From assembly GCF_028009165.1 (NCBI RefSeq), contig NC_079241.1:7130001-7194000 (forward strand): DNA of 64,000 nt, given 5' to 3'. A program made the translations under genes and the position numbers. Of this stretch, positions 1 through 11,398 are shown piece after piece (positions within the stretch are counted from its first letter, which is position 1; each line of letters opens with the position of its first letter). The notes below the pieces were generated by a model. It saw nothing but the letters and a program-made list of their open reading frames with translations, did no database searches and was not told the origin of the DNA. This stretch comes from Akanthomyces muscarius (taxonomy: Eukaryota > Ascomycota > Sordariomycetes > Hypocreales > Cordycipitaceae).

Positions 1-6
1 AGAAAG

Positions 7-3000
7 CTATTTCGACATGGTGGTGTTTGTGTACTGGTCTTCTGGCTCTGTCGCGTTGCTTGAGAGCCTCAAGCCGCCAGTGCGGTTGCTGCAGTTGACA
101 AAGTAGTCTACAGACACAAGACAGCCATTGCCGAAGTGTTTAGAGCCACACATGCGGCAATCTCCTGACTTGCGAATGTCCTGGTAAGCCTGCCACATTT
201 CGTCACCTGTGATTTTGCAGTTTTTACCATTTCGATCCGTACCGCGGATTTGGACGGAGCAACCATATCCATCCAAGTTGCCGTAGCAGTTGCCACGGTA
301 CACAAGCGCCTCTCTGTTGGACTCGTAGATGTTGTCACCGCGTTTCATTTCGTTTACGGCCTTATCGCAGAACTTGACCGGAGTTGTAGAACATAGGCTC
401 TCTCCTTTGCAGTCATAATACGGGCTAGACGTTGGAGGAGGAGGCGGTGGCTCGGTGGTTGGATCAGGCACAGACTGGCCCTTGGGGCAGAGGTTTAGCC
501 AGGCAGCAAAAGATCCATCAGCGGGGTTGAAGGCGACGTAGTCGGGATACCCCGACCGCGTCAATTCTGCCCACTTCACGTTGGAACCAGTTGTACCAAC
601 ACCGTCGGCAATCTGCCCAAACTCGAGCCACGGCGGCTGGTTCGGGTAGTTGTTGAGCCAGGCGAAGACTGCACCATCTCTGGCCCTTGTCCAGACGTAG
701 TCTGCTTTACCATCGCTTGAAAGAGGAGTTGTAAGTTTGAGCACTAGAACCAGTACTTGGATTCGGGGACAGTAGACTTACTGGTTGATATCCTGGAAGC
801 TAATCTCCTCTGGTCGCTGGAAAATGCCAGACGCATCCGCTGCTGGTACAGGGTGCCAATAGGGACCAGCTGCAGTTTTTGAGTATCCATTGAGGTAAAT
901 GGTTGTCCCTCCATTTGGATGCATGTAGATGTAATCAACACGCTTGAGACGTCAGCGAAGGCTTTGGGACTGTTCTGGTGTCATCTACACTTACGCCATC
1001 GCCGTCAATATCGGCGAACCGTACATTGGCGCCAGGGCCGAGGCCAGATGCGATGGACCCAATCGATCTGAATCGCCAACCATACTCATTTGTTTTGTCC
1101 TCGCCCTCATTCAGGTAAACAGTCAGCTCCCCGGTTTGGGGATGTACAACAAGGTAGTCGTCAACACCGTCCCTGTTCTATGGTCAGCAAACAAAGCCTT
1201 TGGTTGGAGAGCCCGTCCGAGACTATTGCCCTACCCATCGATATCACCAAATTGCACCTGCGCTGCTGGGGCCGCTCCGGGTGCTGACGGCTTGTAGTCA
1301 TTTCTAGGAATCCAGTGATAGCCTAGCGGTACTGAGGGGTCCGCGCCATAATTGAGACTGCGTAAAAGTATATTTAGTAAAGTTCAAGGGGTTATGCTTC
1401 CGCTGCCGTGACTTACTAGACGTATGGTGCGCCGGAGTCGGGATCGAGCCAAATATAGCAGTCCGGCTATAAAATCTAGTGTCAAATCATATTTAAAGGC
1501 AAGAAAGTTGCCCGGGCTGCTTACTGCATCTGAGTAGAATTTCGCGAAGCGAACGCTCTCTGTAAGCATTCTCGTGTCCCCGCCACCTTGGTTATACCAC
1601 ACTGATAGACCCCCATTGGAGTCGACGTGTATGTAGTCGTCCTTTCCATCCCTAATTAAAGCCATGTCAGTACGATTCGAACTGACATAGTTGCATCCCG
1701 AGAGCGCTGTCTCGGGTTTATGTTAGGGTTGACGTACCCATCCATATCGGCAAGTCGAATCGTGCTGACGTTCTTGAAAACACCATATGCGATGGATTTT
1801 GGCGGGCCCTGGTACATCCAATGTGGAATACCTTCCTTTTGCGTTGGCTGGTTTAGGTAACCAGTCAAGCCGGCATCATCATCAAATATCAGGTAGTCTA
1901 AGATTCAGATCAGTATCAGCAGCGCTAGATATAAGCTGCGCGACGAACTACTCACCGTCACGGCCGTCGCCGTTGATCTATATCACAAATTTGTTAGTGG
2001 ACCATCTTTTTCCATATACACTTCGAAAAGACGAGAGAAACTCACATCGGCAAATACAAGATTTGTGATGTCAGGAGCAGCTCCAGTTGCAATGCCGCCT
2101 TGATCCAGCCACAGAACATCTTGACCGCCAACCGTGCCAATATTCAGGAATAGTCTCAAAGAGCCACCCTCACCGATGTAGACATAGTCCGCTCTTCCAT
2201 CACCATTCATGTCCGCGAATCGCAACGTTTTCAGGTTAGCATGCGGTACTCCATTTGCAACTTGCGCTCCCTCCCCGTACCATCTCCAACCATTGGCCCA
2301 TGTATTGTCTGGTCCAAAGTTCCACCAGATCTTCGCCCCGCCTGTATTTGGATCGACCACCATATAATCTGCCATCTAAGAATCAGCTGTTAACAATGAT
2401 CAATTCCAAAGACTACTTTGCGTGCCGAACTTACCCCATCACCGTTCATGTCCTACATTATATTGTCAGCTGATTTTAGTGACTTGATAGCCTGGAATGA
2501 ACCTACCGCAATATAAATTCTATCTGCGGGCCCTCTACCATCACCGATTACGCCATCATTGTTTGATCCAGCGGGCGTCCACGGATTAGGTAAGTTGTTA
2601 ATCCAGCACCTGATTTGTCCGGTTGTGGGATGAATCCAAAGATAGTCTTGAGAAAGGCTACATCAGTAAACAAAATTCGGCTCCAAGTATCCGAATAACT
2701 CACCTGCTTTACCGTCACCATTCATATCATGCAGTCTATTTGCACGCATCAGCCTCGACGTTCAACTCTGAGAGTCCACCAACTGCGGTAATACGAGCGT
2801 ACCTGACGTATCTGGGGTCTAGCCCTAGCCCCTGTGCGAGATTACCTGCTTCCTTCCAGTTCTGATGAAACATCCAGTCACCATTTTTGCCGACCCACCG
2901 CCCAATTTGGCCAAGCTCGTGAAACTCCGGCCTGCCTGTGCAGCTCGTGTTTGGCTTCTCAGGTGCCATGCGATAGACGGCCTGAATATGTTCTGGGGAG

Positions 3001-5819
3001 GCAACTTGAACTGGACTCTGACCTAAATCAGGAGGAGGAATGTTTTTATCGATCCCACCGTTTGCCTCCAATCCGTTTCCACGATTTGGACCTTCCCCCT
3101 GAGGTTTTGTAATCCATTTCTTCGGAATTTGGCTGATGAAGTCATACCAGTAGTCGCCGAAAACCTTGTAACCCTCACGCGAAGGATGAAGACAGTCGCC
3201 TAGCCAGCTCGTCTGAAAAGTGGTAAAGTCCGCTGCAATAACGTGCTTACCAGCATATCGCCTAGTCTTGACGACTCCAGGGATTAATGCCTGATAGCTC
3301 TTGATTCTATCGCCCTGGTCTGGTAAACAAGAGTTGATGATCATTGCAACGAGGACAGTCGCATCAGGACATTCGTCGACAATATAGTCGATTAGTTTCC
3401 CGAGACGCTCGGCTGCGCCACTAGGATCGTTCCCTTCTTGAGAGGTCGCAGAGCTCGGATTCATATCGTTTGTGCCAGCGTGAAGCAAAATAATATTTGG
3501 ACGCTGCTTCAAAGATGGACCAATGTGATCTGAAATGTACTTTATCGTCTTGCCAGACCAAGCCGCCTAGAATGTATGAACTTGCCTGCCAGCGGCCAAA
3601 ATGAGCATTTTAAGCACGACTTACAAAATAACCATCCGTCATAGTTCCGTCGGATGTCTCTGTCCCAGCGAAAACAACCTTATCCTCTTGAAATACCTTT
3701 CAGTTAGAGAAAGTGAAAATTTGAAGAAGAAAAATGCAAAGAATTGGGCGTTGTATTCTTACCAGACAGGTCATCACGGAGTTTGAGCCTGTAACCGTCC
3801 TCACCAGCGTTGTGATCGGCCAAGAAACCAACCGTGATAGAGTCACCAATGCCCAGGATGCGCAGTTCTGTGCCGGGGCTCACACTATTGCCCTTTTCAG
3901 TATTTTGGTAGCGCAGAATGCTTCTACCCTCAACTGAGGAAGGCAAGGGGCATGAATCAATGGTTTCAATCTCCGGAATGGACGGGAATCCATGTGTCTG
4001 TAGGTTCCGGTCCACCATGTGGTATATGATCAGGTTGGAGATAAGCTGATGAAGTAGAATTTGGGGATGGAATACTCGACCATATCTGCCAGAAGTTAGC
4101 AGGAGGGCCAATACGTGCAGTGCAATGCCTTACCCATCTGGTAAAAGATTTGGAACTTGGACGTTGAAGCTGGACGACGCCAACGCCGCGTTTTTCGCCG
4201 CCACGAATGAACCAGTATTTGCCTCTTCCTGGGTGAATTTCGCCTGTTCGTCCATCATAAGGGTTATTTGGGCGAGAATTTCCTGATCTCCGTCAAAGGT
4301 TCCTTTAAGCGGATCATCATTGCTTCGCTTCCAGGGTGAGAGACCTAAAACGTCCCACGAGTTGAGTTCATAAAACATGAGTCCTTTTCTGTTTCTGGTT
4401 AGCGATACTAACATAGACCTTTAGTGAACAAATGAATTGTAATAGCTAACCGCGTATTGCTGACTGTAGTTGCCTCGTCGACGCCTTTCTCGCAAAAGCG
4501 GCCACCCCATCTACCAGTATACTGATCGTAGTTCACAAAAGTAACACTTGGACCAGCTCTTTTTACAGCATCTGCCTGCAGGAGAAGTTAGAAGAGGGAC
4601 GGAGTATAAGGATGACTGTCACAAACTAATTTGGAGTTCATGGCATCCACCAGGCTATTCATAGCCCGGCGGTTAGCAGAGGTTAGGTATTGGTGTCCGT
4701 GAAATAAATTGTATAGTTTCTGTTTTTTTTTGAGCGCAACAAGTTAGCATTTTAAATATATACACAATTCTGCGCAGCTGCAAGTACTCACGTAGTACCA
4801 AGTTGCCCATGAAACCTTGTCGCAGTCCGAGCTCATATCCTCGGCGAAAAACTTGGCATAGCTAAACCAATTTCAGTATAATAGCAGTTAGACTACAATC
4901 CTTAGCCTTCACGTACCCTGTGTAGTATATCACGCCGCTATTCACCGCTTCTCGATTATTGCCTGCACGGATAACTCATGTGATGGGTGATTGTTCACTA
5001 ACTCTGATGCCAGTTTTGCTTTCGCGGCATTGATGAGGGTATCCAAGTCTTTGCTGAACTCGCCACTGTCGATGATTGATTGTGTGCGGTCAAGTTGTTC
5101 CTCACAAGTGAGACCCAGCAAATCCCAGTCGTAATCTTTCGCCCAAGCGAAGTTCCGGTCAAGTGCGAGAAGCTTGGCAACCGCCACCTGGTCTTTATTT
5201 AAGACCGCCCACTGAAAAATACATTTATTCAAAATCTTCACCAATTCAGCATCGTTACCACCTTAATAAATGGGTTCGGTTAGGAGTCTTGAACAGTAGC
5301 ATCTTCACGTTACGGAGGTGCGGTGCTTACCAGCCGACAACAGGATAACTTGTTGATTGGAATCAATCCGAGGGATCTGTGTCTCCAAAATGTCCTTCGT
5401 TACCGCTCCAGAACAGGACTCGAACTGAAATTTTCGCTTGGATGAATCGCCCAGCCTCCCGTCAGTATTGAGTAAATACGGATACGCACTATCATAGCGA
5501 CGACAGGCCCAATCTTCATGAACGTCAGTACAAAGTGTGAAACCCTATTGAACTGGATGAACAAACCGCTTTGAGGGTCCAAAGCATTTAAAATGCTCCC
5601 AAGGTGGCTGCCCGCACCAATACCCGCTGAATACGAGTCGCCGACGGCGGCCAGTCTTGTAATGAAAGATAAATCTGATTCGTCAAAGTCTTCATCTCGC
5701 GCCCAAATGGGCCTCGAGAGCATTGAAGAGTTTCGTTGAATGCTTCCATGTGAGGGGAAGGACGTTGCACATTCCACCAGTGCTGCAGTGGCGAGACTGC
5801 ATAGTAGTAACTTGCTCAT
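7..5819 (-). CDS. Secreted tandem SGNH esterase with FG-GAP repeats and Kp4-like C-terminus
   Basis: Hand model of 23 exons whose phases agree throughout and give 1487 aa: 5819-5567, 5513-5331, 5261-5003, 4937-4917, 4861-4792, 4719-4627, 4575-4451, 4394-4134, 4085-3763, 3686-3625, 3566-2803, 2735-2704, 2646-2507, 2452-2435, 2375-2046, 1977-1956, 1897-1738, 1651-1525, 1466-1417, 1357-1235, 1172-995, 942-782, 715-7. A signal peptide (about residues 1-18) precedes SGNH domain 1 (GDSYSAG, later GGND). SGNH domain 2 starts near residue 497 (GDSITVG, GTND, and the D..H block in DCLHP). About eight FG-GAP/VCBS-like repeats follow, with DxNGDGxxDY calcium motifs. A proline linker then leads to a Cys-rich domain of about 130 residues that resembles the Kp4/Y3-like fold. 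This suggests a secreted carbohydrate or lipid esterase with binding modules; the substrate is unknown. Exon 1 uses the ATG at 5819. Domain calls are by motif recognition only. Confidence 0.82.
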
Positions 5820-7309
5820 ATTTTCATAAGGTTATCGAGGCGGTGCATGAGACCAGAAATCCAAGCAACAGTGAAGAACGCAGATATCGAAATATAGCAT
5901 CAGCTGGACGAATATACGGCAGGCGAAGTCGTGTCCACGCAAGTATGGTTTTGTACAAGTGTTCCAGGCCGTCCAGCCAGCTTGGGCCGGAATACCAAGT
6001 TGGGAACCTGCCGGAGCAGGTCATTTTGGAACGGCGAGGCTCTCTAGCATACACTCTAATTGAAACGCTCTCCTGCATTACTACTGCCACATATCTCCAA
6101 CGGTGTGCCTCGCTCGCTAAGGCTAGCTGATCCACATGATGCAGGCAAGTCATTCCAGTGGGCCACTTCCGGCGGGAAGCCGACTGAGTGGTTGCGGGCG
6201 CTCTTCGTGATATACAATATGCAGTGCGTCGTTCATTCCGTCCAATCGGGAAGGTCGTACAAGCGCTTGTAGCAACTCAAGCTTGATTCGTATTCCGCCA
6301 CGAACTGGCTGCAGATTAAGATTAAAATATGCATATGCTCACAGCAAGCCACCAAGAAGGCCGTGCTGGACAGCTTGCAGTTTGCGCGAATTATTCACCC
6401 AACCAGCCAATACACGAGTATTGCAGTGTAATTGCGCAGCCCCCATTTTGCGCGAATTATCCACCCAACCGGCTAATATACACTATTGTAGAGTGATTTT
6501 GGGGCCCTTATTTTGGTTTGTATATGTCGGTGAATAGGTAGCGGCCTCTTTCACCGCAATTGGTCTACAGAGTAACATTTCTTTTCAGCAGACGAGGCTC
6601 AGCTACGTAGTTGGCATTCTGCAGTCTCACATTATGAAGCATGTAGGTCATGAGTCAGGCCTCACATGTCACCATGCCCTTCAATCACTTATGGATCATA
6701 CTATGCGCTGTGTAAATGGTGGTCATCATTTAAATTAAGGAAGTCGAGGCTCTCTCGTGCAGGTTGGACAGGGGACTGGCTCCGGTCGGCAATCTCCCAA
6801 AAGAGTGCTGCTTTTCACCAGTTCATGGCTACTGTGGATTCTAGCACATATCATATTGATGGCGTTTCATCAATCGTACTCGTGGATTAAAATATCATTG
6901 GCTCTTGGGCCAGACTATGGGTCAAGGTGCAGCGCGCCGTACATATTATGTGCCTCGAGCGCAATCTGATGGGTCACATGCCCAATTGTTCTCCCTGAAC
7001 AACCTAGCCGAGTTTCAGCTTTCGTTTATTTGCTGTGGAATTAGGCTCTGTAGAAAAAAGGGAGGAGCTATTAGCTAATAGCTCCGGTCTTCTGCATCTG
7101 CTTGTAGGCCCATTAAGGCTGGGAAATGAACGGACAATACTTGTGGTAGGCGATGTAGATACGAGGGGCGAGCTATGTCTACCACAATTCTCTCATCAAA
7201 TTTTCTAGACTGATACTGTCTTTTTACGTCTTGAACTAGAGCTTACGCTTTATCATTTTATTCCAACCAACGGGATAGCTGGGGTAAAAGTCAAGCTCCG
7301 TTATCAACA
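5820..7309. other. Intergenic, divergent promoter region
   Basis: This 1.5 kb lies between two genes that diverge and should hold both promoters. Only short open frames without recognisable features are present. A 66-bp tandem duplication at 6381-6512 is listed separately. Confidence 0.6.
6381..6512. repeat. Two diverged 66-bp tandem copies
   Basis: The unit beginning TTTGCGCGAATTAT at 6381 recurs at 6447. The two copies stay alignable over the full 66-bp period, and many differences are C/T or G/A transitions. It lies between genes. It could be a minisatellite or a transposon end; no coding sequence is linked to it. Confidence 0.7.
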
Positions 7310-8178
7310 ATGTTTCTTAATCAGTCCTTGCGTTTCAGTTGTCTGCTACTCCTAGTTGGGTGGTTTCTCAGCTCGCTCCTGAACGCTTTTGATTTGGACA
7401 CTGAAAAGCCACCGAAAGGAAAGTTGGGTATGTCTTTGGACTACCAATTTGCGAATAAAGGCACGGTTCCAACTGCGGCGAGGAGAGGTGCCTACGTGTG
7501 GTCCACACATCTCATGTTTAACGGGAATGTGCAATCGATACGGGACGGGCAACTAATCAAGCTGCTATGGGATGCCTGGGCCGAAGTTGTGGATGACGCG
7601 AAACAATATGAGTTTGGCCCCAAATGGTGGCCAGGGGCAATAACGATTCTCGCTTTCGGCAACGAAATTATTATATCTTCGTCACAGAAAGGCCCTTCAT
7701 TCACTTATACATACAGTCTTACGCCTGTGAAAGAACTTCTTGCTCTTTGCTCGGCAGTCTGGCAACAAGGCGCGGCTGGCAGAGAGGAAAAGCAACATCA
7801 TCGTCAGGGCTCATGTGGTGAGATCATGACTGCACATCAGTACTATCTTTCTCGTCAAAACCAACAAGAACCTCCTCTCCAAACGCAAAATGCACGTACA
7901 GTTAGTATTTTACATAACTCAAAGACGAAAGATACCCGTTTGATGCCGCCATGCGGAACGGATCAGCCGGTAAGTAACCTGTCCTTTCAACTGCGCGGCA
8001 AGTATCTGAGTGGCTAACAAGTCACCAGGACGCTTGGGGCTGCGATGAATTTGTGAGGCTAAACAATCTTAATTATTTAAACCTTGGGATACCTGAAGAA
8101 GACTACGATTTAGGGTCATTGGCCGGGGGATTATCTGCTGGATACCCTAAACGGATTTCCATCTGCCACGTGTGGTGA
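7310..8178 (+). CDS. Secreted hypothetical protein with possible deaminase-like motifs
   Basis: Two exons, 7310-7969 and 8029-8178, give 269 aa. The 59-nt intron (7970-8028) has a GTAAGT donor, a CTAAC branch site and a CAG acceptor. Without splicing, the frame would stop early at 8017. The N-terminus (residues 1-26) is a hydrophobic signal peptide with the core LLLLVGWFLSSLL. The middle is not recognised. Two motifs stand out: C169-G-E171, and P214-C215 with a second Cys at 225. Their order and character recall the C/HxE and PCxxC zinc motifs of nucleic-acid deaminases, but the Cys-Cys spacing is long and I cannot name a family. A secreted effector or toxin-like role is inference only. Splicing through the PC...C motif restores a conserved-looking ending, which supports the model. 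Confidence 0.6.
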
Positions 8179-8521
8179 ATCAAGGGAGGGAGGTATCACG
8201 ACCGGTCAGCGCAAGCAAAAGCAAGTAAAACTGGTGTATTCGTAACATGGGTCATACCTTGCCATCATCCTGCGATTGATAGAAAGCAGCGCTGAAACCA
8301 CATTCTTTACTGCTATTATTTGAGAGATTTGGGTGTGCTAGTTCTATTGTATATACTTATATATTCTTAAGCTTCTATTATATCATTTGTAGTTATCGTA
8401 TAAATAACCAATTCATTTTTTTTATTTTAACAATAAATATGTGTTGTTTTGTAGGAAAACAATTTATCACCAAGGTATCTAAATATTCCATAATAATATT
8501 ATGTAAAAGAAGTAGTTTTCA
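8179..8521. other. AT-rich convergent 3' flank
   Basis: This is the short space between two genes that converge. It is strongly AT-rich from about 8330 and contains no gene. Confidence 0.6.
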
Positions 8522-9889
8522 TTATCCATCATAAGATGTGTGACTTATGCAGTCTTTACAATGCTTGTCAATAGCTATGCGAATGTGATAACGCGTACCA
8601 AGCGCAAGCAGGTCCTCCCGTGCTCTTAGGCTCCAGTCCTCCTCCGCCAAGTCAAGGCGCAAGGCAAAGCTCTCAAACTTGGGTGTGTAGAGAGCAAGAT
8701 TTTCCCACCAGCTATGGAGAATGCGTAACTGATCAGTATCCCGCCATTCCAGTTCCTCATGCCAGTCAAATTCGTCTGAAATAGTAAGGTGTTGAAGTGA
8801 CGCCGGCAAGAAGTTATGCAACTCCGTGAGGTTATCGTTCGGCGAAAATCCTATTAGAAACTGCTGCGTGGCTTCTAGATGAGAAAGCTTGTCAAAGTGA
8901 TTGAGGACTTTTAGCGACCCTTTGACTTGCACAAAAGGACAGTCTTGGTAATCAATTTTGGCGACTCCTCTTAGTTTCAAGCTTCTCAAGGTGTGACGAA
9001 CTTGGCTCAGGCCTAAGCCTAGTTGATCCAAGTCGATAGTGGATGTATTGAGAGCATGTTTTCTCATGGGCTCATAAAGCCATCTCCATGTAAGAAATTG
9101 GAGGTTCTTGGTTCTCGACAGGATTTGCCCGAGGTAGCCCTCTCGCAAAATGTCCAGGTCAAGCGACACAAGACTCTCAAGATCAGGCGGCGACGCCGCA
9201 GGCCATGAGAAGTTGACAGGATTATCGATTTCAACGGTAATTGATCGAAGTGCTGGAAAGTAAAATAGGGGTAGCACATCCTCGGTATTCTGGATCATTG
9301 AACTGCGAAATCGGTCGTACCGAGGCTGGAAATGAACATGACGTAAACGATCAAAAGCGGGCATATGGGAGTCCAAGCTGCGCCGTAAAGTATGGCCGAG
9401 GAATAACCCCAGTAGGTGAGTTTCCCTTGCAAAGTTATGGTCCAATTGTAGATGAGTGAGGTTGGGAAGCATCGATATCAGCAGCGTAACGAAGGCATCC
9501 ATCGTGCCGCACCTCAACGCTTGTGTCCACTGGTCGCCGAACGGCAGATGTAGTTTCGTGATAGATGCAACCAAATCTTCAAATGCATCGTTTTGAGTGG
9601 CAACTTTTGGCTCTTGCTGCACGATAAACGATTCAATTTTTCTGTTCATTATAAGCTTTTGAACTTGGCCAGCAAGCTCGGGCCGCCGCCGAATTGCTCG
9701 CAGAAGTGGCAACATGGGCAGCTTTTCAGGCGCTACCCATGTTAGCTGGATGCTGGAGTAGAGTCTGGTCTCGGCAATGCTGCGTATGCCATGACTGACG
9801 AGACATAAAGTGTAAAGATCCCTTTTCGGAAGCCACTCTAAAATGAGGTGAATAATGTCTTCCGACAGACAATGCATTGTGAGGTGCAT
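8522..9889 (-). CDS. F-box domain protein
   Basis: A single uninterrupted frame of 455 aa starts at the ATG at 9889. Residues about 5-45 (LSEDIIHLILEWLPKRDLYT, then LCLVSHGIRSIAETRLYSS) have the F-box pattern of a conserved Leu-Pro/Leu helix followed by a Leu-Val-Cys/Ser helix. The remainder is Leu-rich with repeated LxxLxL segments such as LPNLTHLQLD and TLRSLKLRG, consistent with a degenerate LRR solenoid. Proteins of this design are SCF ubiquitin-ligase adaptors whose C-terminal repeats choose the substrate, and ascomycetes have many that are poorly conserved. The substrate cannot be predicted. Confidence 0.8.
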   Translation of the reverse strand: MHLTMHCLSEDIIHLILEWLPKRDLYTLCLVSHGIRSIAETRLYSSIQLTWVAPEKLPMLPLLRAIRRRPELAGQVQKLIMNRKIESFIVQQEPKVATQNDAFEDLVASITKLHLPFGDQWTQALRCGTMDAFVTLLISMLPNLTHLQLDHNFARETHLLGLFLGHTLRRSLDSHMPAFDRLRHVHFQPRYDRFRSSMIQNTEDVLPLFYFPALRSITVEIDNPVNFSWPAASPPDLESLVSLDLDILREGYLGQILSRTKNLQFLTWRWLYEPMRKHALNTSTIDLDQLGLGLSQVRHTLRSLKLRGVAKIDYQDCPFVQVKGSLKVLNHFDKLSHLEATQQFLIGFSPNDNLTELHNFLPASLQHLTISDEFDWHEELEWRDTDQLRILHSWWENLALYTPKFESFALRLDLAEEDWSLRAREDLLALGTRYHIRIAIDKHCKDCISHTSYDG

Positions 9890-10834
9890 ACTGAAGCAAC
9901 ATGCAGATGCAGAACAGAGAAAGGGAGCCCATGAGACTCGGCTGGTCTTTAAGCTACTCCGCCCAGGGGGTTACGTTAGCGTCAGTGTGCCCTAGCTTGC
10001 GGCGCTTTAAAAATGCAGCCTCCGTGTGCTCTTGCTTCTGCCCCGACTTCAATCCCGGTAGTTAGGCTGGAGAACCGTTGCATAATAACTACGTTAACGA
10101 GCTTGGCAGCTACATCAACCCCCGTTTCGGCCCGCCCCAGGGAGGAGACCACAACCGATTTTGCCCTGAACCCGTTGCCAACGCAATGCATGAAAGGTGA
10201 GGCAGCCCGCGAGTAATCTGGACAATCACGTCAATGAACCCAAGTACGGGCGCACGACCCATATCTATTTTTTTTATATTTGGGCAAGAAACTGTCACAT
10301 TTCTCGGTAGGAGCATTGTAAGTAGCCTACGTTGGTAATCCTGGTGCCTTAAGTGATAGTATTAGATTGCGTGCTTGATTTTCAATACTACCACCGTTTA
10401 CATAATAGCTTATTGGATATTTTGCATCTGGCGAGCGGACGCCCGATTTCCATTGCAAAATACATGCGAGCGATTGACGGGGTGTCGTCTTGCTAGCGAT
10501 GGGGTATTAACGCACGTATATGGTCCAGTATAACTTGTACTCTATCTACCTTGCATAACCTTCCACAGGCGTTGGCAATGCCAAGTTAATTCTCTTGAGA
10601 ATATCAACTCTAATTCCGCAACGCTGAAATTCGACTACGTGAAGTAAAAATCTCCATTTCAACTCCTGACAGTTGAAACAATAAATTGCGAATAGTACGG
10701 CGTGCGTACTATTGGTACCCGCAACATAGCAACCTTCACTGCCTGCGTGAGTGATTAAACATCTAAACTGCTACGCAACGTATTTTCCCATGACGCAAAT
10801 CGCGGAAAAGAGGAGATACAGCCAACTGGCAAGG
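9890..10834. other. Intergenic, nothing recognised
   Basis: The proximal part should carry the promoter of the F-box gene. I see no gene, structured repeat or RNA gene here. Confidence 0.5.
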
Positions 10835-11398
10835 TTAGCCAAAGCCATTCATAAATATTCTTTTCTGATGTGAAACTTGCCATTCGATACGTGTGAGAGC
10901 CAGAGTAACCTTGACCGATTGTAGTAGTTCCTGTAGCTGCACTGGATCGAGCCCACGACTTAATCTGCTTTGCAGGTCGAGCTGCGCAACATCCTTCGCA
11001 ACAAAAGTGTAGCTCAGAAGAAATAAAATATTGTAAACGGTTCGTGCGCTGCCGACTGTGACGCTCCAGCCTCTTCGGTCGGGTATGTAAGCGAGATCGT
11101 GAAGACCGCAGCAGAATGAAGCAAACGACTGCACATTGTAAACATGACCAGAGACAACCAAGGCAGGTTCCGAGGCAAAACATACCAAGACCCCGTTCAC
11201 CAACAAAGATGGGCTGAGCATTCTGTTAGCCTGCCAGATGGCTGTAGTGAGATTTAAGAGGCATATATTCGTTGATGCGAATTGAAGATTGTGGTAGAGA
11301 CTGCTGAGGAATCTAGCAGCGGGCTGCTGGCAGTAGGTGTTGCTGCTCTCCATCATCTTCGCGTAGAAGCCGTTGGGAGTCTTGCGATTATGTAACAT
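10835..11398 (-). CDS. Weak hypothetical protein
   Basis: An open frame of about 187 codons has its first in-frame ATG at 11398, and the frame extends a little further 5' without an ATG. The composition is protein-like, mixed hydrophobic and polar, and contains several Cys residues. I recognise no domain. An upstream exon, or a 3' splice into the neighbouring frame that ends at 10755, is possible but has no good splice sites. It could be a small lineage-specific gene, a relic or chance. Confidence 0.3.
   Translation of the reverse strand: MLHNRKTPNGFYAKMMESSNTYCQQPAARFLSSLYHNLQFASTNICLLNLTTAIWQANRMLSPSLLVNGVLVCFASEPALVVSGHVYNVQSFASFCCGLHDLAYIPDRRGWSVTVGSARTVYNILFLLSYTFVAKDVAQLDLQSRLSRGLDPVQLQELLQSVKVTLALTRIEWQVSHQKRIFMNGFG

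Noticed and set aside
1664..1688. TTCGAAT loop with a stem, resembling a tRNA T-arm on the minus strand
   Set aside because: No acceptor, D-arm or anticodon arm fits around it; it lies within an intron and is reported only as a hairpin.
4938..5002. Apparent frame break between exons 3 and 4 of the SGNH gene
   Set aside because: It is resolved by a GTTAGT donor and TAG acceptor that give KLASD-GVIYYTG, as the family requires.
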